Assembly (NCBI RefSeq): GCF_900105385.1
Contig: NZ_LT629772.1
Location: 5,766,001-5,830,000 of the forward strand
Source of the DNA: Microlunatus soli
GTDB taxonomy: Bacteria > Actinomycetota > Actinomycetes > Propionibacteriales > Propionibacteriaceae
Length of the DNA: 64,000 nucleotides
Direction of reading: 5' to 3'
Part shown: positions 36,334 to 45,165 of the stretch, one piece after another
Numbering within the stretch: position 1 is the stretch's first letter
How the letters are laid out: each line of letters starts with the position of its first letter
The notes under the pieces: generated by a model
What the model saw: the letters and a program-made list of their open reading frames with translations, nothing else
What the model was told of the DNA's origin: nothing
Database searches by the model: none
Position numbers and translations under genes: made by a program

Positions 36334-36857
36334 CGGGCAGACCCGGCCCACAAGGCCATGATCTGATCGACGACGTCCTCGGCACTGCGGCCATCCACCG
36401 TGATCAACTGAGCATCGGGAAGCTCGACGTCACGCCAGGACTCGAAGTACGACCTCGCCCATTCGTCCGAGACCGGAGTGTCGCGTTCGGCCAAGTGGCG
36501 GGCCAGCGTTTCGGCCGTGCAGTCCAGCCTGATGATCATGGACCGACCGGGAGCGGTGGCGCGAACCGCGCGCGCATCGGCCGCGCTGTGCACCGTCAGC
36601 TCGACCAGCATCGACCAGGTTTGCTTCAGGTAGCCGGCGATCGCGGCGAGGTTGCCGGCGAACATCCGGGCTTCGCCGGTCTCCGCGCCGATCGAGTCGA
36701 GGTCGATGCCCTCGGTGCGCGGTTGGCACAGATCCGCCTGCCACAGCAGCCAGTTCGCGCCCGCTAGTCGCTGATGCAGCCCGCGGCTGATCGTGCTCTT
36801 GCCGACCCCGGACGGTCCGGTCAGCACGATCAGGTCACTTGACGGCGTACTTGACAC
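36330..36857 (-). CDS. P-loop kinase / AAA-type small ATPase
   Basis: A 175-residue nucleoside/shikimate-kinase-like protein. The P-loop is LTGPSGVGKSTISRGL near residue 12, with a likely lid region RLDCTAETLARHLAERDTPVSDEW. It probably phosphorylates a small metabolite. The GTG start lies at 36857. It overlaps the downstream membrane-protein gene by four bases and is divergent from the mannosidase operon. Confidence 0.75.
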   Translation of the reverse strand: MSSTPSSDLIVLTGPSGVGKSTISRGLHQRLAGANWLLWQADLCQPRTEGIDLDSIGAETGEARMFAGNLAAIAGYLKQTWSMLVELTVHSAADARAVRATAPGRSMIIRLDCTAETLARHLAERDTPVSDEWARSYFESWRDVELPDAQLITVDGRSAEDVVDQIMALWAGSAR

Positions 36858-36920
36858 GTGGGTGGCTCCGATCGTGGGGTTCGGTGCTGCTGATGGCCGG
36901 GTGGCACGGTATCCGATCGC

Positions 36921-36959
36921 TACAATGTCAACGTTGACAAATCAATGTCAACGTTGACA
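36921..36959 (+). promoter_or_regulatory. Mannosidase operon promoter with two LacI operators
   Basis: TGTCAACGTTGACA, a perfect 14-bp palindrome with the CG centre typical of LacI operators, occurs at 36926-36939 and 36946-36959, exactly 20 bases apart (about two helical turns). A -10 box TACAAT (36921-36926) touches the first, so bound repressor would block initiation. The same palindrome precedes the LacI gene at the far end of the locus. Confidence 0.88.
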
Positions 36960-37037
36960 TCATCTCTCCTGGTTCTGCCCCGACCACGTCAGTGGCCGGC
37001 GCGGCCGCCCGGTTGTCACTCACTGAGGAGTCATCCC

Positions 37038-38294
37038 GTGCGCCATCCCCGAACATTCCTTTTGGCCCGACACATCCCGTTGACCCGACACATCCCGTTG
37101 GCCGGCGCCATCCCGATCGCTGTTGCGACGGCGGCGCTGATCGTTACCGCTTCGGCCCCGGCCGTGGCCGGCCCGCCGTCCGACCGTCAGACGCCGCGCT
37201 CCGAGCTGGCCGTCTCCGACGTCAGCTTCCTCGGTCCGATCGATCAGAATCCGCATGTCGCGGCCCGGGACAACGGGCAGAGCGTCAAGTACGGCGACCA
37301 GTCGGTGTGGTTCTTCGACGACACCATCACGACCGATCCCGACGGGTTCATCTCCAGTACGGCGGCGATCACCAGCGACCTGGACGCCTCGGACAACATC
37401 ACACTCCGGTCCGCCGACGCGCTCGACGAGACCTCCACCGGGACACCGCCGGACTTCGTCCCGCTGTCCGCCGCCGAGACCGACTTCCAGGATGCGCACG
37501 CAGCGGACGACTGCACCGGATCCACCGACGACTACTGCGGCACAGTGTTTGCGCACTGGCCGGGACCGGCCGTCGTCGATCACGCGCGGCACCGGATCCT
37601 GGTCTCCTACGGCAAGTTGTGCCGCGGCGGACGAGACGGAACCCCGTGTGAGTCGGGCTTCGTCGGCCAGGCACTCGGCACCGGCCTGGTCGCGGTGGAC
37701 ATGGAGGACAAGACGATCACCCGGCTGACCGCAGAGCATCGACCGGCCGACATCCCGAGCCCCGAAGGCACCGACAAGACCCTCTTCTTCACCCCCGACC
37801 AGGCCTGGACCGGTAACGCGATGGTGCTGGTCGGCAACACGTTGTACGGCTACGGCAAGTGCACCCTGGACGGCTGCGCGGTGGCCAAGGCCCCGATCGA
37901 CCACATCCAGGACATCTCCCGTTGGCGCTACTTCACCGGCAGCAACGAGGACGGACAGCCGATCTGGTCCACCGACCCTGACCGCACCGTCCTGGTGAAG
38001 GGTCCCGGCGCCGCCGGCGCGACCGTCTACTACGACGACGCCTTCGGTGCCTACGTCAACAGCTACATGCCGTGGGCATCCCAGGATGTCCTCTACCAGA
38101 CCGCGCCGCACCCGTGGGGGCCGTGGTCGACGCCGCAGAAGCTGTTCACGGCACCGAAGACCAGCGGCACCGAGTACGCCTCGTTCGCCCATCCCGAGTA
38201 CACCAGCCGGGACGGTCTGACCAAGTACTTCACCTACTACACCTCATCGACCGGGGCCCAGGAGTTGGTCCGGGTCCGCTTCGGCAGGGGATAG
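37038..38294 (+). CDS. Secreted propeller-like protein (DUF4185-like)
   Basis: A 418-residue exported protein, first gene of the operon. The GTG at 37038 is placed 7 bases after GAGGAG. The long basic signal region contains the near-tandem RHIPLTRHIPLAG, encoded by an 18-base repeat. It is followed by a hydrophobic core and APAVAGPPS as the cleavage region. The mature part (VSFLGPIDQNPHVAARDNG, GDQSVWFFDDTI, DRTVLVKG, YFTYYTSSTGAQELVRVRFG) resembles DUF4185/GH43-like beta-propellers. It may bind or trim glycans outside the cell. The assignment to DUF4185 is from memory and tentative. Confidence 0.7.
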   Translation: MRHPRTFLLARHIPLTRHIPLAGAIPIAVATAALIVTASAPAVAGPPSDRQTPRSELAVSDVSFLGPIDQNPHVAARDNGQSVKYGDQSVWFFDDTITTDPDGFISSTAAITSDLDASDNITLRSADALDETSTGTPPDFVPLSAAETDFQDAHAADDCTGSTDDYCGTVFAHWPGPAVVDHARHRILVSYGKLCRGGRDGTPCESGFVGQALGTGLVAVDMEDKTITRLTAEHRPADIPSPEGTDKTLFFTPDQAWTGNAMVLVGNTLYGYGKCTLDGCAVAKAPIDHIQDISRWRYFTGSNEDGQPIWSTDPDRTVLVKGPGAAGATVYYDDAFGAYVNSYMPWASQDVLYQTAPHPWGPWSTPQKLFTAPKTSGTEYASFAHPEYTSRDGLTKYFTYYTSSTGAQELVRVRFGRG

Positions 38295-38300
38295 GAATCG

Positions 38301-41300
38301 ATGCATCAGCACCCTCAACGGACGATCGACAGGGCCCGCCGGATGCTCGACGAGCGGGTCTGGCCCGCTGTCGAACACTCCGCGACGCCGTTGCAGATCA
38401 CGGCCCGCCGGCTCGCCGGCGAACCGGAACCCTTCGACCAGGCGACTGCCGGCCCCTTCGAGCCGTTCACACCCGGGAGCCGGTGGGGCGAGCCCTGGAC
38501 GACCACTTGGTTCCGGCTGCAGGGTGCGGTCCCGGTCGGACGGGCCGGTGCCGAGCCGGTGGTCGCTGTTGATCTTGGATTCGAGGGCGGACCCGGCTTC
38601 CAGAGCGAAGGGCTCGCCTATCGCGCCGACGGCAGCATCCTGAAGGGCGTCCAACCTCGCAACCACTACGTGCCGATCGATGATCAGCTGACCATGATCG
38701 ACATCTACGTCGAGGCTGCGGCCAATCCCGACCTCGCGGCAGTCGCCTTCCGCCCGACCCGGTTGGGCGACGGGATCGACGTGGACGGCGAACCGCACTA
38801 CCGCTTCCGCCGAGCCGATCTGGTGCTGCTGGATCGAGATGTCGAGGCACTGGCTGTTGATCTTGATGTGCTGATCGGCTGGGCGGAGCAGCTCCGTCCC
38901 GACGAGCCACGCCGGGCCAAGATCATCCGTTCCCTGGGACAAGCCTGCGATCTGATCGACCCGCAACGGATCGCCGACTCCGTGCCGGCCGCCCGGGCCG
39001 AGCTCGCGCCGCTGTTGGAACAGCCGGCGACGGCAAGCGCCCACCGACTGGCGGCGGTCGGGCATGCCCACATCGACTCCGCGTGGCTCTGGCCGGTCCG
39101 GGAGACCGTACGGAAGTGCACTCGCACCTTCTCCAACGTCCTCTCCCTGATCGAGGACTACCCGGAGTTGCGGTTCGCCTGTTCGCAGGCCCAGCAGTAT
39201 GCCTGGATCGAAGAGCAGCAACCCAAGCTGTTCGCCCGGATCGCCGAGGCCGTCGCCGCCGGACAGTTCGTCCCGGCCGGCGGGATGTGGGTCGAGTCCG
39301 ACACCAACATGCCCGGCGGTGAAGCTCTCGTCCGACAGTTCCTGTACGGCAAGAGCTACTTCGCCGACCGGTTCGGCGTCGAGCCCCAGGAAGTCTGGCT
39401 GCCGGACTCGTTCGGCTACTCCGCCGCACTGCCACAGATCGCCGCATTGGCCGGATATCGCTGGTTCCTCACCCAGAAGCTCGCCTGGCATCCGACCAAC
39501 AAGTTCCCGCACCACACCTTCTGGTGGGAAGGGATCGACGGCAGCCGGGTGTTCGCCCATCTGCCACCGGTCGACTCCTATCTTGCCGAGCTGACCCCGG
39601 CCGAGCTCCAGCATGCCTCGACGAACTTCTCCGACCACGCCGGCGCCGGCACCTCACTGGTCCCGTTCGGCCACGGCGACGGCGGTGGCGGACCGACCCG
39701 GCTGATGATGGAGCGGGCCCGTCGTCAGGCGGACCTGGAGGGCGCGCCGCCGGTGGAGCATCTGACCCCGACCGAGTTCTTCGAGCGTGCCCAGGCCGAC
39801 TATTCCGATGCGCCGACCTGGGTGGGCGAGCTGTACATGGAAGCCCATCGCGGCACCTACACCTCCCAGGCTGCGATGAAGCGCGGCAACCGACGAGCCG
39901 AACACCTGCTGCGGGAGGCAGAGCTGTGGAGTGCCTCCGCGACCCTGCGGACCGGCGCGGACTACCCGTACGACGCCCTCGACCGGTGCTGGAAAACCGT
40001 TCTGTTGCACCAGTTCCACGACATCCTGCCGGGATCGTCGATCGCCTGGGTGCATCGCGAGGCACGGGCTGCCTACGACAGCGTGCTCGCCGACCTGGAG
40101 CAGTTGATCATGACTGCCCTGACGACGCTGGCCGGATCCGGCGACACGATCGTCCGGTTCAACGCGGCACCGGTGCCGGCCGACGGAGTACCGGCTCTTG
40201 GTGCTGCCGAGGGGCTCGCAGCCGGGTCCGAGGCTCCGATCGTGCAGCGCGACGATGACCGGCTGATCATCGACAACCGGACGTTGCGGATGATCATCGA
40301 GCCGGACGGCACGATCAGTTCACTGATCGACCTCCGCTCCGCCCGCGAGCTGGTCGCCGAGGACGCGCGGCTGGCCGATCTGGTCATCCACCAGGATCTG
40401 CCGAATGCCTTCGACGCTTGGGACCTGGACGCCTTCTACCGCGGATCGGCAACCCCGATCAGATCCCTGGATTCCTTGCAGGTCAGCGAGTCCGACGGCG
40501 CGGTGACCGTCGAGGTGAAGCGTTCGTTCGGCTCCTCCTCGGCCCTCCAGACGATCACCATCAGTCCGGGATCGGACCGGGTCGACTTCGCCGTCGATGT
40601 CGACTGGCAGGAGCGGGAGAAGCTGCTGAAGGTGGTCTTCGGTCTGGATCTGCGGGCCGACGAGTCGTCGGCGGAGATCCAGTTCGGCCACCTCCGACGA
40701 CCGACCCATGACAACACCACCTGGGACGAGGCGAAATTCGAGATCTGTGCTCAGCGTTGGGTGCACGTCGGGGAGCCACGCTTCGGTGTCGCGGTCGCCA
40801 ACGACTCGACCTACGGGCACAGCGTCCGGCGGATCGAGCAGCAGGCAGCCGGACGGCCTGGTACGGAGATCGGATTGTCGCTGCTCCGCGCACCGCGCTA
40901 TCCCGACCCGGACACCGATCAGGGCAGCCACCGGGCCCGCTACAGCCTGATCACCGGTGCCGGGATCGGGGACGCCGTCGCGGCCGGTCTGCGGCTCAAC
41001 CTGCCGGTCCGCCGGATCACCGGCGGGGCGGCACCGGAGCCGATCGTCACCGTTGACGGCGAGGGGATCGTGATCGAGGCGATCAAGCTCGCCGAGGACC
41101 GGTCCGGCGATCTGATCGTCCGGCTCTACGAGTCGCTCGGCGCGCGCACCCGCGGACGCCTCCGCTGGGACATCGACGGCGATCGGGCCGAGATCGTCGA
41201 TCTGCTGGAGCGCGGCAGCGGAACCTGCGACGTCGTGGATCATGGAGTCGACGTCGAACTCCGGCCGTTCCAGATCCTGACCGTCCGGATCAGTGCACCG

Positions 41301-41315
41301 GGGGTGACCCGATGA
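38301..41315 (+). CDS. Alpha-mannosidase, glycoside hydrolase family 38
   Basis: A 1004-residue cytoplasmic (no signal peptide) GH38 enzyme hydrolysing alpha-mannosides. An N-terminal beta domain (~240 residues) precedes the catalytic barrel. The zinc motif HAHIDSAWLWP is near residue 255, and the nucleophile Asp is near residue 369 in WLPDSFGYSAALPQI. TFWWEGIDGSRVFAHLPP and LHQFHDILPGSSI are further family blocks, followed by the middle helical and C-terminal beta domains. The gene starts 6 bases after the secreted-protein gene and overlaps the permease start by four bases. Imported mannose-containing oligosaccharides are the likely substrate. Confidence 0.95.
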   Translation: MHQHPQRTIDRARRMLDERVWPAVEHSATPLQITARRLAGEPEPFDQATAGPFEPFTPGSRWGEPWTTTWFRLQGAVPVGRAGAEPVVAVDLGFEGGPGFQSEGLAYRADGSILKGVQPRNHYVPIDDQLTMIDIYVEAAANPDLAAVAFRPTRLGDGIDVDGEPHYRFRRADLVLLDRDVEALAVDLDVLIGWAEQLRPDEPRRAKIIRSLGQACDLIDPQRIADSVPAARAELAPLLEQPATASAHRLAAVGHAHIDSAWLWPVRETVRKCTRTFSNVLSLIEDYPELRFACSQAQQYAWIEEQQPKLFARIAEAVAAGQFVPAGGMWVESDTNMPGGEALVRQFLYGKSYFADRFGVEPQEVWLPDSFGYSAALPQIAALAGYRWFLTQKLAWHPTNKFPHHTFWWEGIDGSRVFAHLPPVDSYLAELTPAELQHASTNFSDHAGAGTSLVPFGHGDGGGGPTRLMMERARRQADLEGAPPVEHLTPTEFFERAQADYSDAPTWVGELYMEAHRGTYTSQAAMKRGNRRAEHLLREAELWSASATLRTGADYPYDALDRCWKTVLLHQFHDILPGSSIAWVHREARAAYDSVLADLEQLIMTALTTLAGSGDTIVRFNAAPVPADGVPALGAAEGLAAGSEAPIVQRDDDRLIIDNRTLRMIIEPDGTISSLIDLRSARELVAEDARLADLVIHQDLPNAFDAWDLDAFYRGSATPIRSLDSLQVSESDGAVTVEVKRSFGSSSALQTITISPGSDRVDFAVDVDWQEREKLLKVVFGLDLRADESSAEIQFGHLRRPTHDNTTWDEAKFEICAQRWVHVGEPRFGVAVANDSTYGHSVRRIEQQAAGRPGTEIGLSLLRAPRYPDPDTDQGSHRARYSLITGAGIGDAVAAGLRLNLPVRRITGGAAPEPIVTVDGEGIVIEAIKLAEDRSGDLIVRLYESLGARTRGRLRWDIDGDRAEIVDLLERGSGTCDVVDHGVDVELRPFQILTVRISAPGVTR

Positions 41316-42202
41316 AACGACGACGGGACGCCATCCTCGGCTACGCCTTCATCTCGCCGGCGATCTTCGGCCTGTTCCTCTTCATCGGCTACCCGATGGT
41401 GACCTCGCTCTACCACTCGTTCACCAAGTGGAACGGACTCACACCGGCCACCTGGGTCGGCCTGGAGAACTACGTCTTCATGTTCACCCAGGACCCCACC
41501 TTCTGGCCATCGCTGCGGGTCACCGTGCTGTGGGTGATCATGTCGGTGCCGGCGACCCTGGCGGCCGGTCTCGCCCTGGCGGTCCTGGTCAACCGAGCGC
41601 TGAAGGGTGTCAAGTTCTTCCGGACGATCTTCTACCTGCCGGTGGTGCTGCCCGGCGTCGCCGTGCTGACGCTGTGGAAATACATCTACGACCCGACCTA
41701 CGGTCTGGCCAATCAACTGCTGCAGGTCCTGCACCTGCCGACCAGCCTGTGGTTGGGCGACGCCAAAGTCGCGCTACCCGCGATCCTGATCGTCGGCGTC
41801 TGGGGCGTCGGCGGCACGATGATGATCTTCCTGGCCGGGCTGCAGGCCGTACCCGACGAGCTGCACGAGGCTGCCAAGGTCGACGGCGCCGGAGCCTTCC
41901 GCCGATTCTTCCGGATCACCCTCCCGATGATCGGCCCGATCATGATGCTGCAGTTGATGCTGACGATGAACGGCGCCTTCCAGACCTTCAACCAGGTGGC
42001 GATCCTGACCAAGGGTGGGCCGGGGCACTCCACCAATCTGCTGATGTACAAGATCTACAACGACGGCTTCGCCGACTTCATCACCTCGCCGCAGTTGGGC
42101 TATGCCACCGCCGAGGTCTGGGTGCTGTTCGTGATCGTGATGATCGTCACGATGATCATGCTCCGGATCACCCGCAACCGTGTCTACCAAGGGGAAGCCT
42201 GA
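41312..42202 (+). CDS. Carbohydrate ABC transporter permease (MalF type)
   Basis: A 296-residue permease with about six membrane helices and the EAA loop ELHEAAKVDGAGAFRRFFRITLPMI. The ATG overlaps the mannosidase stop (ATGA). Together with the next two genes it forms the importer of the mannosidase locus. No ATPase gene is present, so a shared MsiK-like ATPase is inferred. Confidence 0.92.
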   Translation: MKRRRDAILGYAFISPAIFGLFLFIGYPMVTSLYHSFTKWNGLTPATWVGLENYVFMFTQDPTFWPSLRVTVLWVIMSVPATLAAGLALAVLVNRALKGVKFFRTIFYLPVVLPGVAVLTLWKYIYDPTYGLANQLLQVLHLPTSLWLGDAKVALPAILIVGVWGVGGTMMIFLAGLQAVPDELHEAAKVDGAGAFRRFFRITLPMIGPIMMLQLMLTMNGAFQTFNQVAILTKGGPGHSTNLLMYKIYNDGFADFITSPQLGYATAEVWVLFVIVMIVTMIMLRITRNRVYQGEA

Positions 42203-43095
42203 TGGCCGCGATGGCAACTGCCGAAGCACTGGTGGAACGCCGGCCGATGGCGCTGAGCCGCAGGGTGCCGCTCCTGCTGTCCCGGATCGCCTGGTACGCA
42301 CTGTGCGGGCTGCTCGCAGTCAGCATGTTGTTGCCGCTGGTCTGGATGGTGAGTATCGCCTTGAAGGGTAACGGCGACATCAACCAGCTGCCGCCGTCCT
42401 TCCTGCCGCGAGAGTTCCAGCTGTCCAACTTCGTCCACGGTCCGGCACAGATCGGCTTCTACCGGCTATTGCTGAACACCATGATCGTGACCGTGGTCTC
42501 GACCGCCGGTGCGATGGTGAGTTCGATGGTGGTCGGCTACGGCATCTCTCGGATCGATTTCCCGGGTCGCCGATTCTGGTTCGCCCTGATCTCGGGCAGT
42601 ATCTTCGTCCCGGGGATCGTCGGGCTGATCCCGCTGCAGCACCTCTACATCAACCTGGGACTGATCGACACCTGGATCCCGTTGATCCTGCCGGCCTTCT
42701 TCGGTAGTCCGATCTTCGTCTATCTGGCCAGGCAGTACTACCAATCGATTCCGCGCTATCTCGACGAGTCGGCCACCATCGACGGCGCGGGCCATTGGAC
42801 GATCTTCACCAAGATCATGATTCCGTTGACCAAACCGGTCTGGATCACGGTCGCGATCATGTCGTTCCAGATGTCCTGGAACGACTATCTGAGCCCGCTT
42901 GTCTACCTGCAGTCGGCGGAGAAGTTCACGTTGCCGCTGGGGATGGCGTCCTTCCTGTCCGACACTGCGGGCTCGCAATACAACTACTACATGGCGACGA
43001 ACCTGATGTTCATGGTTCCGCCGCTGGTGCTGTTCTTCCTGGCCCAGCGCTACTTCATGGAGGGACTCGGCTCGCTCGGGACCATCGCGAAGTGA
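42202..43095 (+). CDS. Carbohydrate ABC transporter permease (MalG type)
   Basis: A 297-residue permease with the docking loop YLDESATIDGAGHWTIFTKIMIPL and the C-terminal end FFLAQRYFMEGLGSLGTIAK, typical of the MalG/LacG group. The ATG shares one base with the stop of the previous permease (TGATG), so they are translationally coupled. Confidence 0.92.
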   Translation: MAAMATAEALVERRPMALSRRVPLLLSRIAWYALCGLLAVSMLLPLVWMVSIALKGNGDINQLPPSFLPREFQLSNFVHGPAQIGFYRLLLNTMIVTVVSTAGAMVSSMVVGYGISRIDFPGRRFWFALISGSIFVPGIVGLIPLQHLYINLGLIDTWIPLILPAFFGSPIFVYLARQYYQSIPRYLDESATIDGAGHWTIFTKIMIPLTKPVWITVAIMSFQMSWNDYLSPLVYLQSAEKFTLPLGMASFLSDTAGSQYNYYMATNLMFMVPPLVLFFLAQRYFMEGLGSLGTIAK

Positions 43096-43136
43096 TCGTC
43101 CAGCACCGCAACCACCAGTACTCGAAGGAGAGCACG

Positions 43137-44504
43137 ATGACTACACCGAATCGGAACCGGACCGACGGCGACCACCGGCCGATCCGTCCGCGTATCAGAG
43201 GCATCCGCGCCGTCGTCGCGATTGCGGCGGCACTGACCATCACTGCGGGCGCCGTGACCGGCTGCAGCAATTCCGGGGCCGAGGCGACCGGCTCGTCGAC
43301 GATCAGTTACATGACCTGGGAGTCGACGGCGACCAACGCGGCGCTGGACAAGACGATGAAGAAGTACGCCACCAGCAGCGGGATCGCGATCAAGCGCGAG
43401 GCATCTCCGAATGCCGACTATGCGCAGAAGCTGGCGTCGTTGATCATGTCCAAGAAGGCGCCGGATCTCTTCTGGTGCTCCAACTCCCAGGAACAGAACC
43501 TGGCTGCCGAGGGTCTGCTCTACGACTGGTCGGACCATCTGAAGAAGGGCGACGGGCTGCAGGAGGCGAAGTTCTCGCCCGGCTCACTCGACCTGTGGAA
43601 GACCACCGACGGCAAGCTGTACGGGATCCCGACGATGGCCAACACCTACGGCTTCTTCTACAACAAGACCGACTTCACCAAGGCCAAGCTGAAGACGCCG
43701 AGCATCGGCTGGACCTGGGACGAGATGTTCGCCGACATCGCCAAGCTCGACAAGACCAAGGCCGCAGCCAAGTCCCAGCCGCTGGTCGCTGCCTGGCCGT
43801 TGCTCACCAGTCCGCAGGGCGCGTCGGCGTACTCGGTGGCCAACGGCGGCAAGCCGCTGCTGGACAAGCCGGTCGGTGCTCCGGCACTGCAGGCCGACCC
43901 GACCTTCCGTGAAGGGGCGGCGAAGATGGCCGCCGCCATCAAGGCCGGTCAGATGACCGACCCCGACTACGACGGATCGACGGCGGTGGCGAAGTTCGCC
44001 AACGGAGGCATCCCGCTGATGTTCGGGGGCCAGTGGCTGCATCAGTCGATCACGGCGAACAAGCCGAAGTTCGACTGGGGCTACGCGCCGTGGCCGGCGG
44101 GAAGCAGTGCATCGGTGCAGCCGATCGAGACCAACGGCGTGTGCTCGCCGGCAACCCTGAAGGACCCCGATGCGGCCTGGAAGGTGATGAGCTACCTGGA
44201 CACCACCGGCTTCAACGAGGCGATGAAGGCCGAGCCGATCGCGCCGATCGCCTACGAACCGGGATCGAAGGGCTACTACCAGGCGCTGGAGTCCGGCGAC
44301 GCCGCGGCCAAGAGCATCGCCAAGACCGCTACCTACGAACTGGCAGCCAAGGACAAGTTCGTCACCCAGTTCCTCGATCCGTGGGCGACGAAGGCTGCCG
44401 ACGTCGTCGGCACCTCCTGGAATCCAGCGCTGGCAGGAAAGAAGGACGTCGACGCCGGGATCGACCAGACCGTCAGCGGCATCAACAAGCTGATCGGGAA
44501 ATGA
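43137..44504 (+). CDS. Sugar-binding lipoprotein of the mannosidase locus
   Basis: A 455-residue family 1 solute-binding protein. The ATG at 43137 follows GAAGGAG. The long basic N-terminus, hydrophobic core and lipobox VTGC (cysteine near residue 43) indicate a lipoprotein. The mature domain shows ISYMTWESTATNAALDKTMKKY and IPTMANTYGFFYNKTDF. It probably recognises mannose-containing oligosaccharides, inferred from the GH38 neighbour. Confidence 0.9.
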   Translation: MTTPNRNRTDGDHRPIRPRIRGIRAVVAIAAALTITAGAVTGCSNSGAEATGSSTISYMTWESTATNAALDKTMKKYATSSGIAIKREASPNADYAQKLASLIMSKKAPDLFWCSNSQEQNLAAEGLLYDWSDHLKKGDGLQEAKFSPGSLDLWKTTDGKLYGIPTMANTYGFFYNKTDFTKAKLKTPSIGWTWDEMFADIAKLDKTKAAAKSQPLVAAWPLLTSPQGASAYSVANGGKPLLDKPVGAPALQADPTFREGAAKMAAAIKAGQMTDPDYDGSTAVAKFANGGIPLMFGGQWLHQSITANKPKFDWGYAPWPAGSSASVQPIETNGVCSPATLKDPDAAWKVMSYLDTTGFNEAMKAEPIAPIAYEPGSKGYYQALESGDAAAKSIAKTATYELAAKDKFVTQFLDPWATKAADVVGTSWNPALAGKKDVDAGIDQTVSGINKLIGK

Positions 44505-44541
44505 TCACCGGACGACGCCGACCGCAGACCGAGGAGCAAGG

Positions 44542-45165
44542 ATGACGATCATCGTACGGTCCGGGACCCGGGTGATGTTCACCGGTGACTCGATCACCGA
44601 CTGTCGCCGACTGGACACCGACAACCCGTTGGGCTACGGCTATCCGCTGCGCGTTGCCGGACAGTGGGACCTGGCACACCCGGACCGCTCACCGGTCTGG
44701 ATGAACAGCGGAATCTCCGGCAACAGGGTGGTCGATCTGCAGGGTCGGTGGCAGACCGACGTGCTCGAGGCACGGCCGGATCTCGTGTCGGTCCTGGTCG
44801 GCATCAACGACTGCGGCTTCCACTTCGCCCTGGACTTCGACGAGGTGACAGCAGCGGAGTATCGGGCGGGCTATCGGGAGCTGCTCCGACCGTTGGCCGA
44901 CGCCGGCATCCAGCTGATCCTGATCGAGCCGTTCCTGCTGCCTGTCAGCGAGGATCAGCTGAAGTGGCGGGATGATCTGGACGCGAAGATCGATGTGGTG
45001 CACGAGCTGGCAGAACAGTACGGGGCAACGTTGATCGAGGCCGATCGGATGTTCACCGAGTTGGCGGAGCAGACCGGCCCCGAGCACTGGGCCGCCGACG
45101 GTGTGCATCCGACGGCCGCGGGGCATCAGGCTCTCGCCGATGCCTGGTTGCAGCAGGTTCAGTAA
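44542..45165 (+). CDS. SGNH/GDSL hydrolase
   Basis: A 207-residue cytoplasmic esterase with all blocks: FTGDSITDCRR (nucleophile Ser), NSGISGNRVVDL (Gly), GINDCG (Asn) and DGVHPTAAGH (Asp-His). Such enzymes de-acylate carbohydrates; here it may remove acetyl groups from imported glycans before GH38 cleavage. It is the last gene of the operon, and its end overlaps that of the convergent LacI gene by 7 bases. Confidence 0.88.
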   Translation: MTIIVRSGTRVMFTGDSITDCRRLDTDNPLGYGYPLRVAGQWDLAHPDRSPVWMNSGISGNRVVDLQGRWQTDVLEARPDLVSVLVGINDCGFHFALDFDEVTAAEYRAGYRELLRPLADAGIQLILIEPFLLPVSEDQLKWRDDLDAKIDVVHELAEQYGATLIEADRMFTELAEQTGPEHWAADGVHPTAAGHQALADAWLQQVQ

